This document shows, piece by piece, positions 47,657 to 60,247 of a DNA stretch of 64,000 bases (its first letter is position 1; the number at the start of each line of letters is the position of its first letter). The DNA comes from Chamaecyparis obtusa. Lineage: Eukaryota; Streptophyta; Pinopsida; Cupressales; Cupressaceae. The translations under genes were made by a program, and so were the position numbers. The notes below the pieces were generated by a model that saw only the letters and a program-made list of their open reading frames with translations, was not told where the DNA came from and searched no databases. The stretch is taken from positions 421,416-485,415 of the forward strand of contig BSBK01008833.1 in NCBI GenBank assembly GCA_027943335.1, read 5' to 3'.

Positions 47657-48835
47657 TGTTAGAAAGTAAAGTCCACCAAGATAACTGAGAGGGGGGGGGG
47701 GTAAATTAGTTATCTGATAATTATAATTTTTATCAACTTCAACAAAATTTAACCATGTAAGCAATATAATTACCAACCATAAAAAGATATTCATACACAA
47801 TAACACAATGACACAAGATATGTTGACTAGGGAACCTCTTGATCAAAGAGTAAACCCCGGTGGAAATGATGCCCACAAAAATGCACTAATATGAATATTC
47901 CTTGTGAAAGGATGGACTCTATTGGGAGTCTTATGAAATACATTTAGTACATATGAATCCCAGTTAGGAGATTTTGAATCCCTGCTAAAAGATTCTAACC
48001 CTGTTAAGAGTTATAGAAGATAGAAGGAACCACTGCCCAAACAAATTCAATGGAAAGATCACTGAAAACACTATCCAACTAACCTTAATATTATTCAATA
48101 GAATAATATGTTACCTTCTTTCTCACTGTGCCAAACCGCACTCACTGCTACACCAGATCTCAATTTCAGATCTCTGTACTTCGCATGTCTTCCTTCACAA
48201 TTTTGCTTTCAAAAATTCATTAGCTCTCTTCTTCACTTCATGCATACATTCTTATTCAATCATAATCAACAACTTTCTCTCATACTACAACAAGGAAAAA
48301 CATTCCTTCCTTTATACCACACTCAAATAATTACAAATGAGTCGGCACACAATTACAAAATAAAAGTTTCCACATGCTACATCAAAATTACACAAAACTG
48401 TCAGCTTCCAAATACAATAATTCTCCACTCATGTGACCTCAAAGATTTTGCTATCATCCACATCAATATCAATGTGTCTATAGCTTCCCTTTAACTACGC
48501 AAAACTAGATTCCATCCTGATTATGAGATATCATCTGATTTCCACAAATCGCTACTCAGGAACACTGCCTGAATACTACTTCCACCAAAATGCTCATAAC
48601 TTCCATAAATAAATGAATTACTTTCTACACTCTTAACCATCAACATATAACATATCAAAGAGTATATCCTCAACATCATATAGCTCCAACTACAATATCA
48701 CACATGCGCTAATCAAAACATTGTCTGCTTCTCTGCAAGTCTCCAGAAGATCATTGTGTTGACATCAATGACAATCATAGTCATGAATGCAACAACAACT
48801 GCTATAGAATGAATGCCAAGCATTCATTCCTAACA
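47657..48835 (-). repeat. 3' LTR of copia D
   Basis: TGTTAGAAAG at the plus-strand left edge, CCTAACA at the right edge. Collinear with 53380-54552. Confidence 0.94.
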
Positions 48836-49200
48836 ATCTCCCCCATTGGAATTGATAACAACATAGATGAAAAACATCCAATGTTCCAAAAATCCAATAC
48901 TGCAACACTGTTGCATCAATCAAATCAAATGTTGCTTCATTTTCCTATTCAGTTCTCTCTAATAGATGGTACAAATGGTTTTTCATGTACACTTCTCCCC
49001 CATTGACATCAATGATAAAAGTTTCATCATTATTTCAAAAACAACTCAATGTCAAAAGAAACTATTCAGAAAATACATTCACAAGAGTCCTCATGACTCA
49101 GCTCAGATACACATACTCCCCCATAGAGGAAGTACCAACATCTAGTCCAGAACAAAAACAAGGCTTATATACCACTGGCTGGATGCAACCAACTACATCA

Positions 49201-52200
49201 TTACTCAAAAGTAGGCTGGGGCATAACCCCAAGCATACCTCTCAGATACTCAAATGTATCCATAGGAAAAGGCTTTGTAAATATGTTTTCTATCTGCACC
49301 TTTGTGCTTATGTACTCCAGTCTAACTTCTTTCTCAACAACTTTCTCTCTTACAACATGATACTTGATCTCTATATGCTTTGTCTTAGAATGTAATGCAG
49401 GGTTCTTAGACATACTAACTATGCTGGTGTTGTCACAATGTATGACAACAGGCTCAAAAAACTTTATTCCAATATCCTTCAGCATTTGCTTCATCCAAAT
49501 TATTTGGTTACAATTGTTTGCTGCTGCTACATGCTCTACTTCTATTGTGCTCTGTGAGATACAATTTTGCTTCTTGCTTAGCCAAGAAACCAATCTTCCT
49601 CCAAGGAAAAATGCTCCACCACTGGTGCTTTTATTATCATCAACACTGCCTCCCCAATCAGCATTTATATATTCACATAGGGTAAAATCATCAGATTTTT
49701 CATACCACAATCCATAGTCCATTGTGCCTCTTAAATATCTTATTATCCTCTTTACTGCTACATAATGTGATTCTCTAGGTTCAGCTTGAAATCTTGCCAC
49801 AATTCCAATTGAATGTGCTATATCAAGTCTTGTATGTGTCAAATACTACAATCCTCCTATCATAGATCTGTATTTCTTCTGTTCAACTGTCGGTGTTTCA
49901 TCTGTGCTAGATAGTTTATGTCCAGTTACCATAGGTGTTCCAACTAGTTTACAGTTCTCCCATTCCAAATCTTTTCAACAAATCATTCAGGTACTTTGTT
50001 TGACTTACAAAAATACCATCACCATTCTATGTTATCTGTAATCCCAAAAATTATTTCATCTCACCAATCATACTCACTTCAAATTCAGTCTTCATTTCAT
50101 CAGCAAATTTATCACTAGCTTCATCTTCTCCTCCAAAAATAATGTCATCAACAAAAATAACTACAACTAACAAACCATTTTCAATTTCTTTTGTGTACAG
50201 ATTGCTATCAGCTATTCCTTTTGTAAATCCCAATTTTAACAAATACTTATCTAGTCTTGCATACCAAGTTCTAGGTGCTTGCTTTAGTCCATATAATGCT
50301 TTCTTTAGTTTACATACCATGTCTCCTTCTTGAGTCAAAGGAAAACCTTTAGGCTACTCAATGTAGACTTCTTCCAATTCACCATTCAGAAATGTGGACT
50401 TCACATCCATCTGATATACTTTGAATTTCTTAAAAGTTGCATAGGCCAAAAACATTCTTACTGCTTCAATTCTTGCTATTGGTGCAAAAGTTTCTTCATA
50501 GTCAATTCCTTCTTGTTGTGAGTATCCCTTACATACCAATCTTGCTTTGTTTCTTACTACTTCTCCTTGTTCATTCATCTTGTTTCTAAATACCCATTTA
50601 GTTCCAATCACATTCTTGTCTTTAGGTCTAGGGCCCAATTCTCATGTCTTGTTTTCTTCAGTCTGATCTAGTTCTTCTTTCATAGCCTTAATCCAATGTT
50701 CATATTCACAAGCCTCACTAGTAGATTTAGGTTCAATTTGAGAAATCAAACATAAATGTACCTTATTTTGTGTCAAAACTCCTCTGTCCAAACTTCCAAT
50801 AACTTGTTCAATAGGATGATGTCTTGATAGATACCTATTCAGTGTCATTGTCTCAGATCTTGCTTCAACTGTAGATTCTTCTCTAGATTCCTCTATGGTT
50901 TCTTCAACATGACTCTCATTCAACAATTCACTATTAGTATCATAGAATAATTCATTAGTTTCAATGTTAGGCTTAGGATGAGTTCCTTCATCAGATTCAT
51001 AATCAAGCATTCTTTCCTGAATTTTGAACTTTTCATCAACTTTAACATTTGTGCTCTCAACAATATTCTTAGTTCTCTTATTGTAACATCTATATGCTTT
51101 TCTCTTCAAAGAATATCCAAGAAAAATACCTTCATCACTTCTCGGATCAAGCTTTCCAATGTCATCATCTCTCTTTATATAACATTTGCTTCAAAAAATT
51201 CTAAAATACTTAACTGAGGGTGCATGTCCAAACCATAATTCATAGGGTGTCTTGTCTATGTCTGCTCTGATTTGTACTCTGTTCATTGTATACATTGTTG
51301 TCTTCACTACTTCTCTCCAAAATATCTTCGCCAAATCATTTTCAAATAACACAGCTCTTGCTGCTTCAGTCATTGATATGTTTCTTCTTTCTGCAATACC
51401 ATTTTGTTCAAGTGTTTTAGGGATTGAAAACTATCTCTTAATGCCATTCACTTCACAAAAGGTGTTAAACTATCTAGAAGTAAATTCTCCACCTCTATTA
51501 GATCTCAAATATTTAATCTTCATTCCAGATTCATTCTCAACTTTATTCTTAATGATCTTAAACTTATCAAATGTTTCAGACTTTTCTTTAAGAAATGCAA
51601 TCCACATCATTCATGTAAAATCATCAACAAGAATCATAAAATACCTTTCTCCATAGAATTCTCTAATCCTAGTAGGACCGCTCAAGTCTGTATGAACAAT
51701 CTCCAACTTCTCTTCAGATGTGAACTTCTTACTAGGAAATGAACTTCTCTTCTGCTTAGCCATCACACATTCCTTGCAAATCATGTTAGTAGGCTTCATA
51801 ATTTTAGGCAAATCCCTTACTGCAAGTGTAGTACTTACTTTCACAACATTATCAAAATTTATGTGACAACTCCTTCTATACCATAACCAACTGTCATGAA
51901 TCTTAGTAATCAAACATGTCATCTTAGTAGGATTCAACTAAAATACATTACCTCTGGTTCTAGATCTAGTTCCAATTAGATTTCCATCTTTATCCTTTAT
52001 CACACAAGTTTTCTCAGTAAACCAAACTTGATATCCCTTATCAACTAACCATCCAACACTCAAAAGATTATGTTTCAAACCATCCATAAAGTAAACATCA
52101 TCAATATTATTCTTTCCATCAAGATTAATAGATCCTATACCTTTAATCAAACAAGGTGCATTGTTTCCAACTCTCACAACTCCTCCATCATAATTGTTAA

Positions 52201-53323
52201 ACTTTATGAAATTTTTCATATCTCTAGTCATATGATGTGAACAACCACTATCTATAATCCAATCATCTTTCTTTTCAACTTGGGAAACTTAGGCTTTTTC
52301 TTCCTTAACATCAGTTTTAGGATTCTCTTCTTTAATTGCTACAAATCCTGTGTCATCATTATTCTCAGTATCACTTTCACTTAGAGTTCTTTCTATACTA
52401 GCTTCAAGATCTTCATCATTAGCATAATAACATTCCTTAGATCTTCTAGGCTTGAAATTGTTTATGTGCTTCTTAACTCTCTTAGGACACTTAGATGCAA
52501 AATGACCATATTCTTGACAAGTCCAACATTTAAAGATTTTTTTACCTTTTAGTTCTCTCTTCACAAGCAAGGCAATACCTTCTTTAATCTTCCTGTCTTC
52601 TTCATTTCTAGATCTACTACTACTAGCATAATCTCCACTCACACTGATGCTTCTTGACAAAGTAGGGCACATGCTAAGAGAACTAAATGTTGTCTCCATT
52701 CTAGGTAAGTCTCCTGATAACCTCAGGTTCATTTATGTTGCTTCCAATCTTCCAAGAAGAGTCTCTCTTGTAAAGTTCATAGTATAAGGTATAACTTGTT
52801 CAATCATTTGTGTTGTCTTCTTAAATACAGGAGTCAGTGTCCTCAGAATTTTCCATATCACTTCATTCTCTATCTTTGTTCCTCCACAAGATTTTATCCC
52901 TACAACAATTTCTGACATTCTACCAATATAGCTTCTAATAGATTCATCTTCCATCATTCTAATATCTTCAAATGCACATATCCAATTATGTAATCTAGCT
53001 CTCTTTGCATGTTCATCACCTTCAAAAGTAGAGTGTAAAGATTTCCAAATTTCATGAGATTTTTTCAAACATTTTACCTGACTGCACTCATTCTTCAGAA
53101 GGGCTATCAAAAGTGCTTCTCTTGAAAATATGTTACACATGAATAGATCTCTCTCACCACTAGAACATGTCTCAAGATTATCTTCTTCAATGATAGTCTT
53201 ATCATTCTTTGTAATCAACCAATAACTTGGCCCTAAACATAGTAGATGTGTCTTCATCTTCTCTTTCCAACTATCAAAATTTACTCCATCAAACTTAGGG
53301 CTTTCTTTCTTAAAATTCACCAT
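49201..53323 (-). pseudogene. copia D gag-pol polyprotein, interrupted
   Basis: Minus-strand ATG 53321-53323 (MVNF) to TAA 49201-49203. Gag FDGVNFDSW, LHSTFEGDEHAKRARL; knuckle CWTCQEYGHFASKC (about 52510); integrase HTDLSGP (about 51690), [19 protein letters not shown] (50540), FVDDIIFGG (50135), RNase H NADWGGS (49655). Stops include TAG at 51938-51940 and 49846-49848, where copy C keeps CAG. In RNase H the first Asp of the DADWGG block is Asn (GAT-to-AAT type). Frameshifts and stops occur near 51420-51480 and 50340. Confidence 0.95.
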
Positions 53324-53366
53324 GGATCTCCTTAAGTTGTTAAACTTCTCTTTCAAGGACCTGCCA

Positions 53367-53377
53367 CTCTGATACCA
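53367..53377 (-). other. primer-binding site of copia D (initiator Met-tRNA)
   Basis: Minus-strand TGGTATCAGAG two bases inside the 5' LTR. Confidence 0.92.
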
Positions 53378-53379
53378 AT

Positions 53380-54552
53380 TGTTAGAAAGTAAAGTCCACC
53401 AAGATAACTAAGAGGGGGGGGGCTGAATCAGTGATAATTATAATTTTTATCAACTTGAACAACATTTAACCATGTAAGAAATATAATTACTAACCATAGA
53501 AAGATATTCATACACAATAACACAATGACACAAGATATGTTGACTAGGGAACCTCTTGATCGAAGAGTAAACCCTGGTGGGAATGATACCCACAAAGATG
53601 CACTAATATGAATATTCCTTGTGAAAGGATGGACTCTGTTAGGAGTCTTATGAAATACATTCAGTACATATGAATCCTGGTTATGAGATTTTGAATCCCT
53701 GCTAAAAGATTCTAACCCTGTTAAGAGTTATAGAAGACAGAAGGACCCACTGCCCAAACAGCTTCAATGGCAAGATCACTAAACACACTGTCCAACTGAC
53801 CTTAAGATTATTCAACAAAATAATATGTTACCTTCTTTCTCACTATGTAAAACCACACTCACTGCTACACCAGATCTCAATTTCAAATCTCTGTACTTTG
53901 CATGTCTTCCTTGATAATTTCATTTTCACAACTTCATTAACTCTCTTCTTCACTTCATGCATACATTCACATTCAATCATAATCAAAAACTTTCTCTCAT
54001 ATTACAACAAGGAAAAACATTCCTTCCTTTATACCACACTGAAATAATTACAAATGAGTTGGCACACAATTACAAAATAAAAGTTTCCACGTGCTACATC
54101 AAAATTACACAAAACTGTTGGCTTCCAAATACAATAATTCTCCACTCGTGTGACCTCAAAGTTTATGCTATCATCCACATCACTATCAATGTTTCTATAG
54201 ATTCCCTTTAACTACACAAAACTAGATTCCATCCTGATTATGAGATATCATCCGATTTCCACAAACCGCTACTTAGGAACACTGCTTGAATATTGCTTCC
54301 ACCAAAATGCTCATAACTTCCATGAATAAATGAATTACTATTTGTGCTCTTAACCATCAACATATAACATATCAAAGAGTATATCCTCAACATCACATAG
54401 CTCCAACTACAATATCACACATGCGCTAATCAAAACACTGTCTTCTTCTCTGCAAGTCTCCAGAAGATCACTATGTTGACATCAATGACAATCATAGTCA
54501 TGAATGCAACAACAACTACTAAAAACTTACTGCAAAGCATTCATTCCTAACA
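53380..54552 (-). repeat. 5' LTR of copia D
   Basis: 1173 bp, with the same termini as the 3' LTR. Confidence 0.94.
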
Positions 54553-54996
54553 TTGATCAATTTCTTAGGGTTTGACCCTTCGGGTTGTTCCTTTGTTACA
54601 ATTTCAACGACTTCCATGAAGATAGGAAGTTCACTCGGTAATGATGTCATTGCAGGCTCAGTAACAATACCTTCTTCTTATGTTGTCCCTCCAGCAATGT
54701 TCACATCCTCATCATCATCTCTATCATTAGGATCACCATTTATGATGTCCTTGATGAGTACATCTAATGCATTTTTATCTACAATTTGGATCTTATCTTG
54801 ATTCGGTGCATCCTGTGAAATACTTAAGTCCTCGGTGGCATATGTGGTATTAGGTACCTCAGTATCTGATATGTTTATCTTTTCTTGTTTCAATGCCAAA
54901 TCTGCATCATCAATATGAATGCCTTTACCTTTTGATTTTAGCTTCTTCTTAGAACTCTTGGTTGCTACCATCTTTTTTTCTATTCTCGAGCTTCAA
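54553..54996 (-). pseudogene. element E additional ORF, upstream fragment
   Basis: The minus frame MVATKSSKKKLKSKGKG, later LSISQDAPNQDKIQIV, then LIKDIINGDPNDRDDDEDVN, one stop, and TSLPSELPIFMEVVEI. It aligns to element B at about 37950-38300 (VSQDALDQVKIQLQ, IEDITNGDLDDKDDEDVN). It begins in mid-protein because the LTR is fused here by a deletion. Confidence 0.7.
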
Positions 54997-55004
54997 CTAT
55001 AAAT

Positions 55005-55240
55005 TTCATGTAAATTGCATGAAATCAAACAATAAATTAATCACATAACACAAGTATTTTGGTTATGCAATAAACCCTTGTTAGAAGGTAAAATTGCACT
55101 GGGGATGACACCCACAAATTATTCACTATTATAGATAATAAATTTTGTCGATTAAGGCTACAAGTTGTGATCACTTCTGGTGATCTTACCCTGTTAGGAG
55201 TAATAATTAGATCATCTAGATCTACCTAGTTAAAGGATTT
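55005..55240 (-). repeat. element E 5' LTR, downstream part
   Basis: Matches 46311-46522. It ends at the target site of element F and resumes at 59425. The last ~146 bp of the LTR and the primer-binding site are deleted. Confidence 0.82.
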
Positions 55241-56764
55241 TGATGCAGTCAAGGATGGAGGATGCAATTAAGGATTGTCCAAACTTGTAGCAAAACCATA
55301 ACATAGTGGAATTACACAACCAAAACAATAGATCTGGAAAAAACATATATCTTTATTCATAAACAACTGATTACATGTAATGTGCCAGGTTGTAAGGCCT
55401 TCTAAGTTATGACCAATTACAATGCAAGAAACAGATCCGCAAGATCACATAGGATCCAATACACCACCTGATGCAGTCAAGGATAAAGGATCCAATTAAG
55501 GACTATCCAAACTTGTAGCCAAACCATAACACAATGGAATTACACAACCACACCAGTAGATCTGGCAGAAATAGATCTCTTTATTCATAAACAACTGATT
55601 ACATGCAATGTGTCGAGTTGTAAGGCATTCTTAGTTAGGGCCAATTACAATGCAAGAAACAGTTCTATGAGATCACAAAAGATCTAATACATCTTTAGCT
55701 AGTTCAATCTTGATACAATCAGCAACTGACAGAACCCTAAGGTAGATCTAAGCTTGTACTCACAACCTTCCAAGCAATCTCCTTGTCCTAAGTCTCAACC
55801 ACTAGCTCTACTATCACCAACTATCAGATAACAATTTGATTTGCAAGATCATGCAAGATCTTTCCACAACTTCACCAAATCTTAGCTAGCCTAGGTCTGC
55901 AACACAATAGGATACTAGTAGGCACTCCAAGAAGAATCTAAACTTGTACCCATAGGTCACCAAGCAATCTTCTGCTACCCAAGCTTGCAAGCTACTAACT
56001 TTGCTAGACACTACCTTCTAGATCTATTCTCTCTGAGATCTTTACTCCTCTCAAAACATCCTAAAACTCTACCCAAGACTCTCTACTTATACTACTCTTC
56101 AACCACAAGTCATCTTTACAAACAATTAAATCCCCAAAGCCACTTGAATTCCAAAAGATACAAATATTAAATGCCAAACATCAGTCGGCTCTCAAATAGC
56201 TTTACAATAAATAAATTCTCCATGTTGGCTTCCAGATCCACATAGGAGAATGCAACATGCAAGATCTAGGTCCCCACACATCCAATAGTCAATCCATGAC
56301 TCGAGGAGCATGACCCAAATTAAATGCACTAGTCGGCCAAGCCAATCCATCCAAACAACCAAGTCAATAAGCAAGAACACCAGGCAATAGAGAAATAATC
56401 GACCACTAGTGAACTGACCATGCCAAGATGACTGAGCAATGTAGTTATCACCGAGCACTAGAAATGTTGAGTCTCCTTCAATGACTGAGTCCTCCAGCAA
56501 TTGATCCACTTCAGAAACTCAGCAACAAGTATGAACACCGAGACCCTGTCCGTAACCAATCACCGAGCAACAAAAAAACAATTCACTAAGTGACCAACAT
56601 CCACCGAGATCCACCAAAACTTCAAAATAAGAATCACCATCAACACTGAGAAACTCCAATCTTCTACCCAAATCACCAGCCAAGTAACCAAACTTCACCA
56701 GATAGTTACTGAGACTGCTAGAATCTTTAGGCACTGAACAATGAGCCAGGATGCCACTACATCA
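55241..56764 (-). repeat. 3' LTR of element F with internal duplication
   Basis: The segment at 55241-55468 is repeated from 55469 (both start TGATGCAGTCAAGGAT). It contains GGTTGTAAGGCCTTCT, like the LTR of chromovirus A. Confidence 0.88.
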
Positions 56765-57874
56765 AACTCCCGGTGTATAAAGAAAAGTGCGTCTGACACT
56801 TTCTCACCAAAGGGAACATTTGAAAATCACCAACTCCACTTCATCTTCACCAAAGGTTTCCACTCCATCATAGGAAAGAGAACCAATCAGTATGCCCAAC
56901 ATCCTAAGCAAGATGAAGATTCAACCCATCACCAAAGATCAAGAAAGAATCCCATCTCAGAATCTCATCATAAGACTTATTATTGTCAGCCAACAACTCA
57001 AGTCCAAAACTAGAAAACAACATTAGTGCCACAACACCAAATAGAAATAGGTCGGTAACACCAACATTAGGAAGGTTTTCAACAGTAGGTAACCCCATAC
57101 CAACAACAATCTAATCAAGCACAACCAGATGCTCTGCAATTTCCATGTCAGGCACAACCAACTAAACATGAAAACCAATCTCCTGAACAAACCCAGCAAG
57201 GTCAACAACATCATTGGCAACCACAGGTGCCTCAGCAATGGCCACAAGTTTCTCTATAGGTTTCATGTCAGATTCCACCAACTAAACATCAAAACCAATC
57301 TCTTCACCACTAGCAATCTCATTGCGCACTACAAGATACTCTGTAAGTTCCATGCCAGATCCATCCATTTGCTCATGTGAAACAATAGACACATCATCAA
57401 CTCTAGCCAAGTCATCAGGGACTTCCACAAGTTGTCATCATCTCCACACAATCTTCTTCACAGGCCATTAAACTTTCCTCTAGATCGGCATGCTCCAACT
57501 CTGGTAAGCTCTACAAAGCTTAACAACACTTTCCTTCACAAGGTTTACCAACTCGATTCTCCACATGGTTCAAAAAATCTGCTTCCAATCAAGCAAACCT
57601 CTCAGAAATATTCATCTCCACCACATCATAGAGATCTAAAATCACACTAGGGTCCAATCTTCTTGAAGGCATCTCCAAAGATCTTTGAAAACCCTCTGCA
57701 AAAAACCCTAAACCGACCACCTTGTGACAACTTCCAAGTTGTATGCAAGTCAGATCACAACTTGCCACCTCACACAAACAACTAAGCCATGATTTCAAAA
57801 GTTTAGTAACACATATTTGCAACTTAGATTGCACACAATCTCTTCGCCAACCCTTCCAAACAAGATCAAGCTCA
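56765..57874 (-). pseudogene. element F internal ORF, unknown product
   Basis: The minus frame begins near the primer-binding site (LDLVWKGWRRDCVQ) and continues LEMPSRRLDPSVILDLYDVV, EMNISERFA, stop, LEADFLNHVENRVGKP. After a frameshift it runs about 170 codons to a stop near 56904. That part has tandem repeats: EIGFDV-stop-LVESDMKPIEKLV and EIGFHV-stop-LVVPDMEIAEHLV, both stops being TAG. No zinc knuckle, protease or polymerase motif. It could be a degenerate gag-like or packaging protein. Confidence 0.45.
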
Positions 57875-57885
57875 CTCTGATACCA
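57875..57885 (-). other. primer-binding site of element F
   Basis: Minus-strand TGGTATCAGAG followed by TGAG, the same extended context as chromovirus A. Confidence 0.88.
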
Positions 57886-57887
57886 CT

Positions 57888-59424
57888 TGATGTAGTCAAG
57901 GATGGAGGATCCAATTAAGGACTGTCCAAACTTGTAGCTAAACCATAACACAATGAAATTACACAACCACAACAATAGATCTGGCAGAAATAGATATCTT
58001 TATTCATAAACAACTGATTACATGCAATGTGTCAGGTTGTAAGGCCTTCCCAATTATGGCCAATTACAATGCAAGAAATAGTTCTACAAGATCACATAGG
58101 ATCCAATACACCACTTGATGTAGTCAAGGATGGAGGATCCAATTAAGGACTATCCAAACTTGCATTCAAACCATAACATAGTGGAATTACACAACCACAA
58201 TAATAGATCTGGTAGAAATAGATATCTTTATTCATAAACAATTGATTACATGCAATGTACCAGGTTGTAAGGCCTTCTCGGTTATGGCCAATTACAATGC
58301 AAGAAATAGTTCTGCAAGATCCCATAGGATCCAATACACCTTTAGCTAGTTCAGTCCTGATACAATCAGAAACTGATGGAACCCTAAGATAGATCTAAAC
58401 TTGTACTCGCAACCTTCCAAGCAATCTCCTTGTCCCAAGTCTCAACCACTAGCTATGTTATCACCAACTATCAGATAATAATCTGATCTGCAAGATCATG
58501 CAAGATCTTTCCACAACTTCACCAACTCTTAGCTAGCCCAGGTTTGCAACACAACAGGACACTGGTAGGCACTCCAAGAAGAATCTGAACTTGTATTCAT
58601 AGGTCACCAAGCAATCTTCTGCTACCCAAGCTCACAAGCTACTAACTTTTCTAGACACTACCTTCCAGATCTACTCTCTCTGAGATCTATACTCCTCTCA
58701 AATCATCCTACAACTCTACCCAATACTCTCTACTTATACTACTCTTTAGCCACAAGTCAAATTTATAAACAATTAAATCCCCAAAGCCAGTCGGCTTCCA
58801 AAAGATACAAATATTAAATGATAAACAGCAGTTGGCTCTCAAATAGATTTACAATAAATAAATTCTCCATGTCAGCCTCCAGATTCACATAGGAGAATGC
58901 AACACACCAAATCTATGTCCCCACATGTCCAATGGTCAATCCATAACTTGAGGAGCACAACCCAGATTAAATGCACCAGTTGGCCAAGCTGATCTATCCA
59001 AACAACCAAGTTGGTAAGAAAGAAACTGAGCAATAGAGAAATAACCGAGTGCCAATAAACCAACCATGCCAAGCATGACCAAGCAATGCAGTTATCACTG
59101 AGAGCCATAAATGTTGAGTCTCCTTCAATGATCGAGCTCCCTTTAGTGACTGAGTCCTCCAACAACTGAGCCACTTCAACGATCGAGCAACGGGCATGAA
59201 CATCAAGACCTAGTTGGTAACTGAGCACTGAGCAACAAAACACCAAGTCACCGAGTGACCAACATCCACCGAGATCCACCATAACTTCAAACTGAGACTC
59301 ACCATCAAGACTAAGAAACTCTAGTCTTCTACCCAATAGCCAAGTAACCAAACTCCACCAGATAGTTATCGAGACTTCCAAAATCTTCAAGCACTGAGCA
59401 ATAAGCCAGGGTGCCACTACATCA
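57888..59424 (-). repeat. 5' LTR of element F with internal duplication
   Basis: 57888-58115 is repeated from 58116 (both start TGATGTAGTCAAGGATGGAG). Same 228-bp period as in the 3' LTR. Confidence 0.88.
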
Positions 59425-60247
59425 AATTTTAACATCACTACTTGAGTGTGCACTCAGTTAGGAGATTTACAAAAGACTATTATGTCTACTCTGTTAAGAG
59501 ATTTTTGCTAACTCTGTTACAATGATTAGAGAATAACAAGATGTATCTGTAATTGACAACTTAACCTTGTCTATAACAAATCTATGAAGTATTGAATATA
59601 TATCACCTTGATATGTGTAAATCTTTCCTCTGAACTTCTCTATAGCCTTGTCTGATTCTCTCAAATCTGAATGTCTCTGTATTTTGCTCTTCCTTGTTTG
59701 ATAACTGATGTCTTGAAGTTGGCTTCTTGCTTCAAGATCTCCTTCACATAGCATACCATACTTACGTCAAAATGACATGAATTACAATTATATAGCATAC
59801 TACTATGATCTTTCATGACTACCTAACCTAATTAGGTTACAATATCTTCTGGAAAACCCTAAGATGTACGGTATACAAAAATAACCTAGATCTAGCAATT
59901 ACATAGAGATCATCATCATAATTAATGATTACATCTATAATACATGATCCTTGATCTTGGTAAAATGTTTTATGATTATGTTGTAACCGTCTGCATAGAT
60001 AGATGTGCCAAAACTAATTACTATGTCATTTTGTGGATTGCTCCGTAAATAGTGTCAATACTACTCGATTAAAACTATTATCTTTTGTTCTTGGTACTGA
60101 CTTGAGATAACTCGGTATGAAGCCTTATGTAGTTAACCGACTAGCATGTAGCTTGTAGTACTTCCTTTTACCGACTAGATAGTATAGGTAACCAACTGAT
60201 CATCTTTGATACTCATGACAATCCTTAATGCTCAAATAGAGATAACA
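59425..60247 (-). repeat. element E 5' LTR, upstream part
   Basis: Runs from the F target site to the minus-strand LTR start (plus-strand ...AGAGATAACA at 60247), followed by TSD TGCAC. It carries the GTGTAAATC stretch equivalent to 46735. Confidence 0.85.

Larger units (their letters stand above)
47657..54552 (-). mobile_element. Ty1/copia element D, minus strand
   Basis: 3' LTR 47657-48835 (1179 bp), 5' LTR 53380-54552 (1173 bp). Minus-strand primer-binding site at 53367-53377 (plus-strand CTCTGATACCA) and polypurine tract at 48836-48848 (plus-strand ATCTCCCCCATTG). Inserted in the additional ORF of E. The flanks TCCAT and TTGAT match at only three of five bases, so the target duplication is weak. 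Same family as C, with recognisably different LTR sequence. Confidence 0.95.
55241..59424 (-). mobile_element. non-autonomous LTR element F
   Basis: LTRs 55241-56764 (1524 bp) and 57888-59424 (1537 bp), termini TGATGTAGT/ACTACATCA. The interior is only about 1.1 kb. The minus-strand primer-binding site at 57875-57885 (plus-strand CTCTGATACCA) sets orientation. Flanks GATTT (55236-55240) and AATTT (59425-59429) are a target duplication with one G-to-A change; the intact site in the other E LTR reads CGATTTTAAC. Each LTR has an internal 228-bp tandem duplication at its plus-strand left end. No pol. Confidence 0.9.
46166..60247 (-). mobile_element. LTR element E, relative of B, minus strand
   Basis: Perfect 5-bp target duplication TGCAC at 46161-46165 and 60248-60252. 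Minus-strand 5' LTR: 60247 down to about 59425 and 55240 down to about 55005, split by element F. 3' LTR remnant: about 46740 down to 46166. Both LTRs are homologous to that of B (termini TGTTATCTC / ATTCCAACA). The interior keeps only part of the additional ORF; gag, primer-binding site and polypurine tract are gone. Copia D and the triplet expansion lie inside. Confidence 0.85.
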
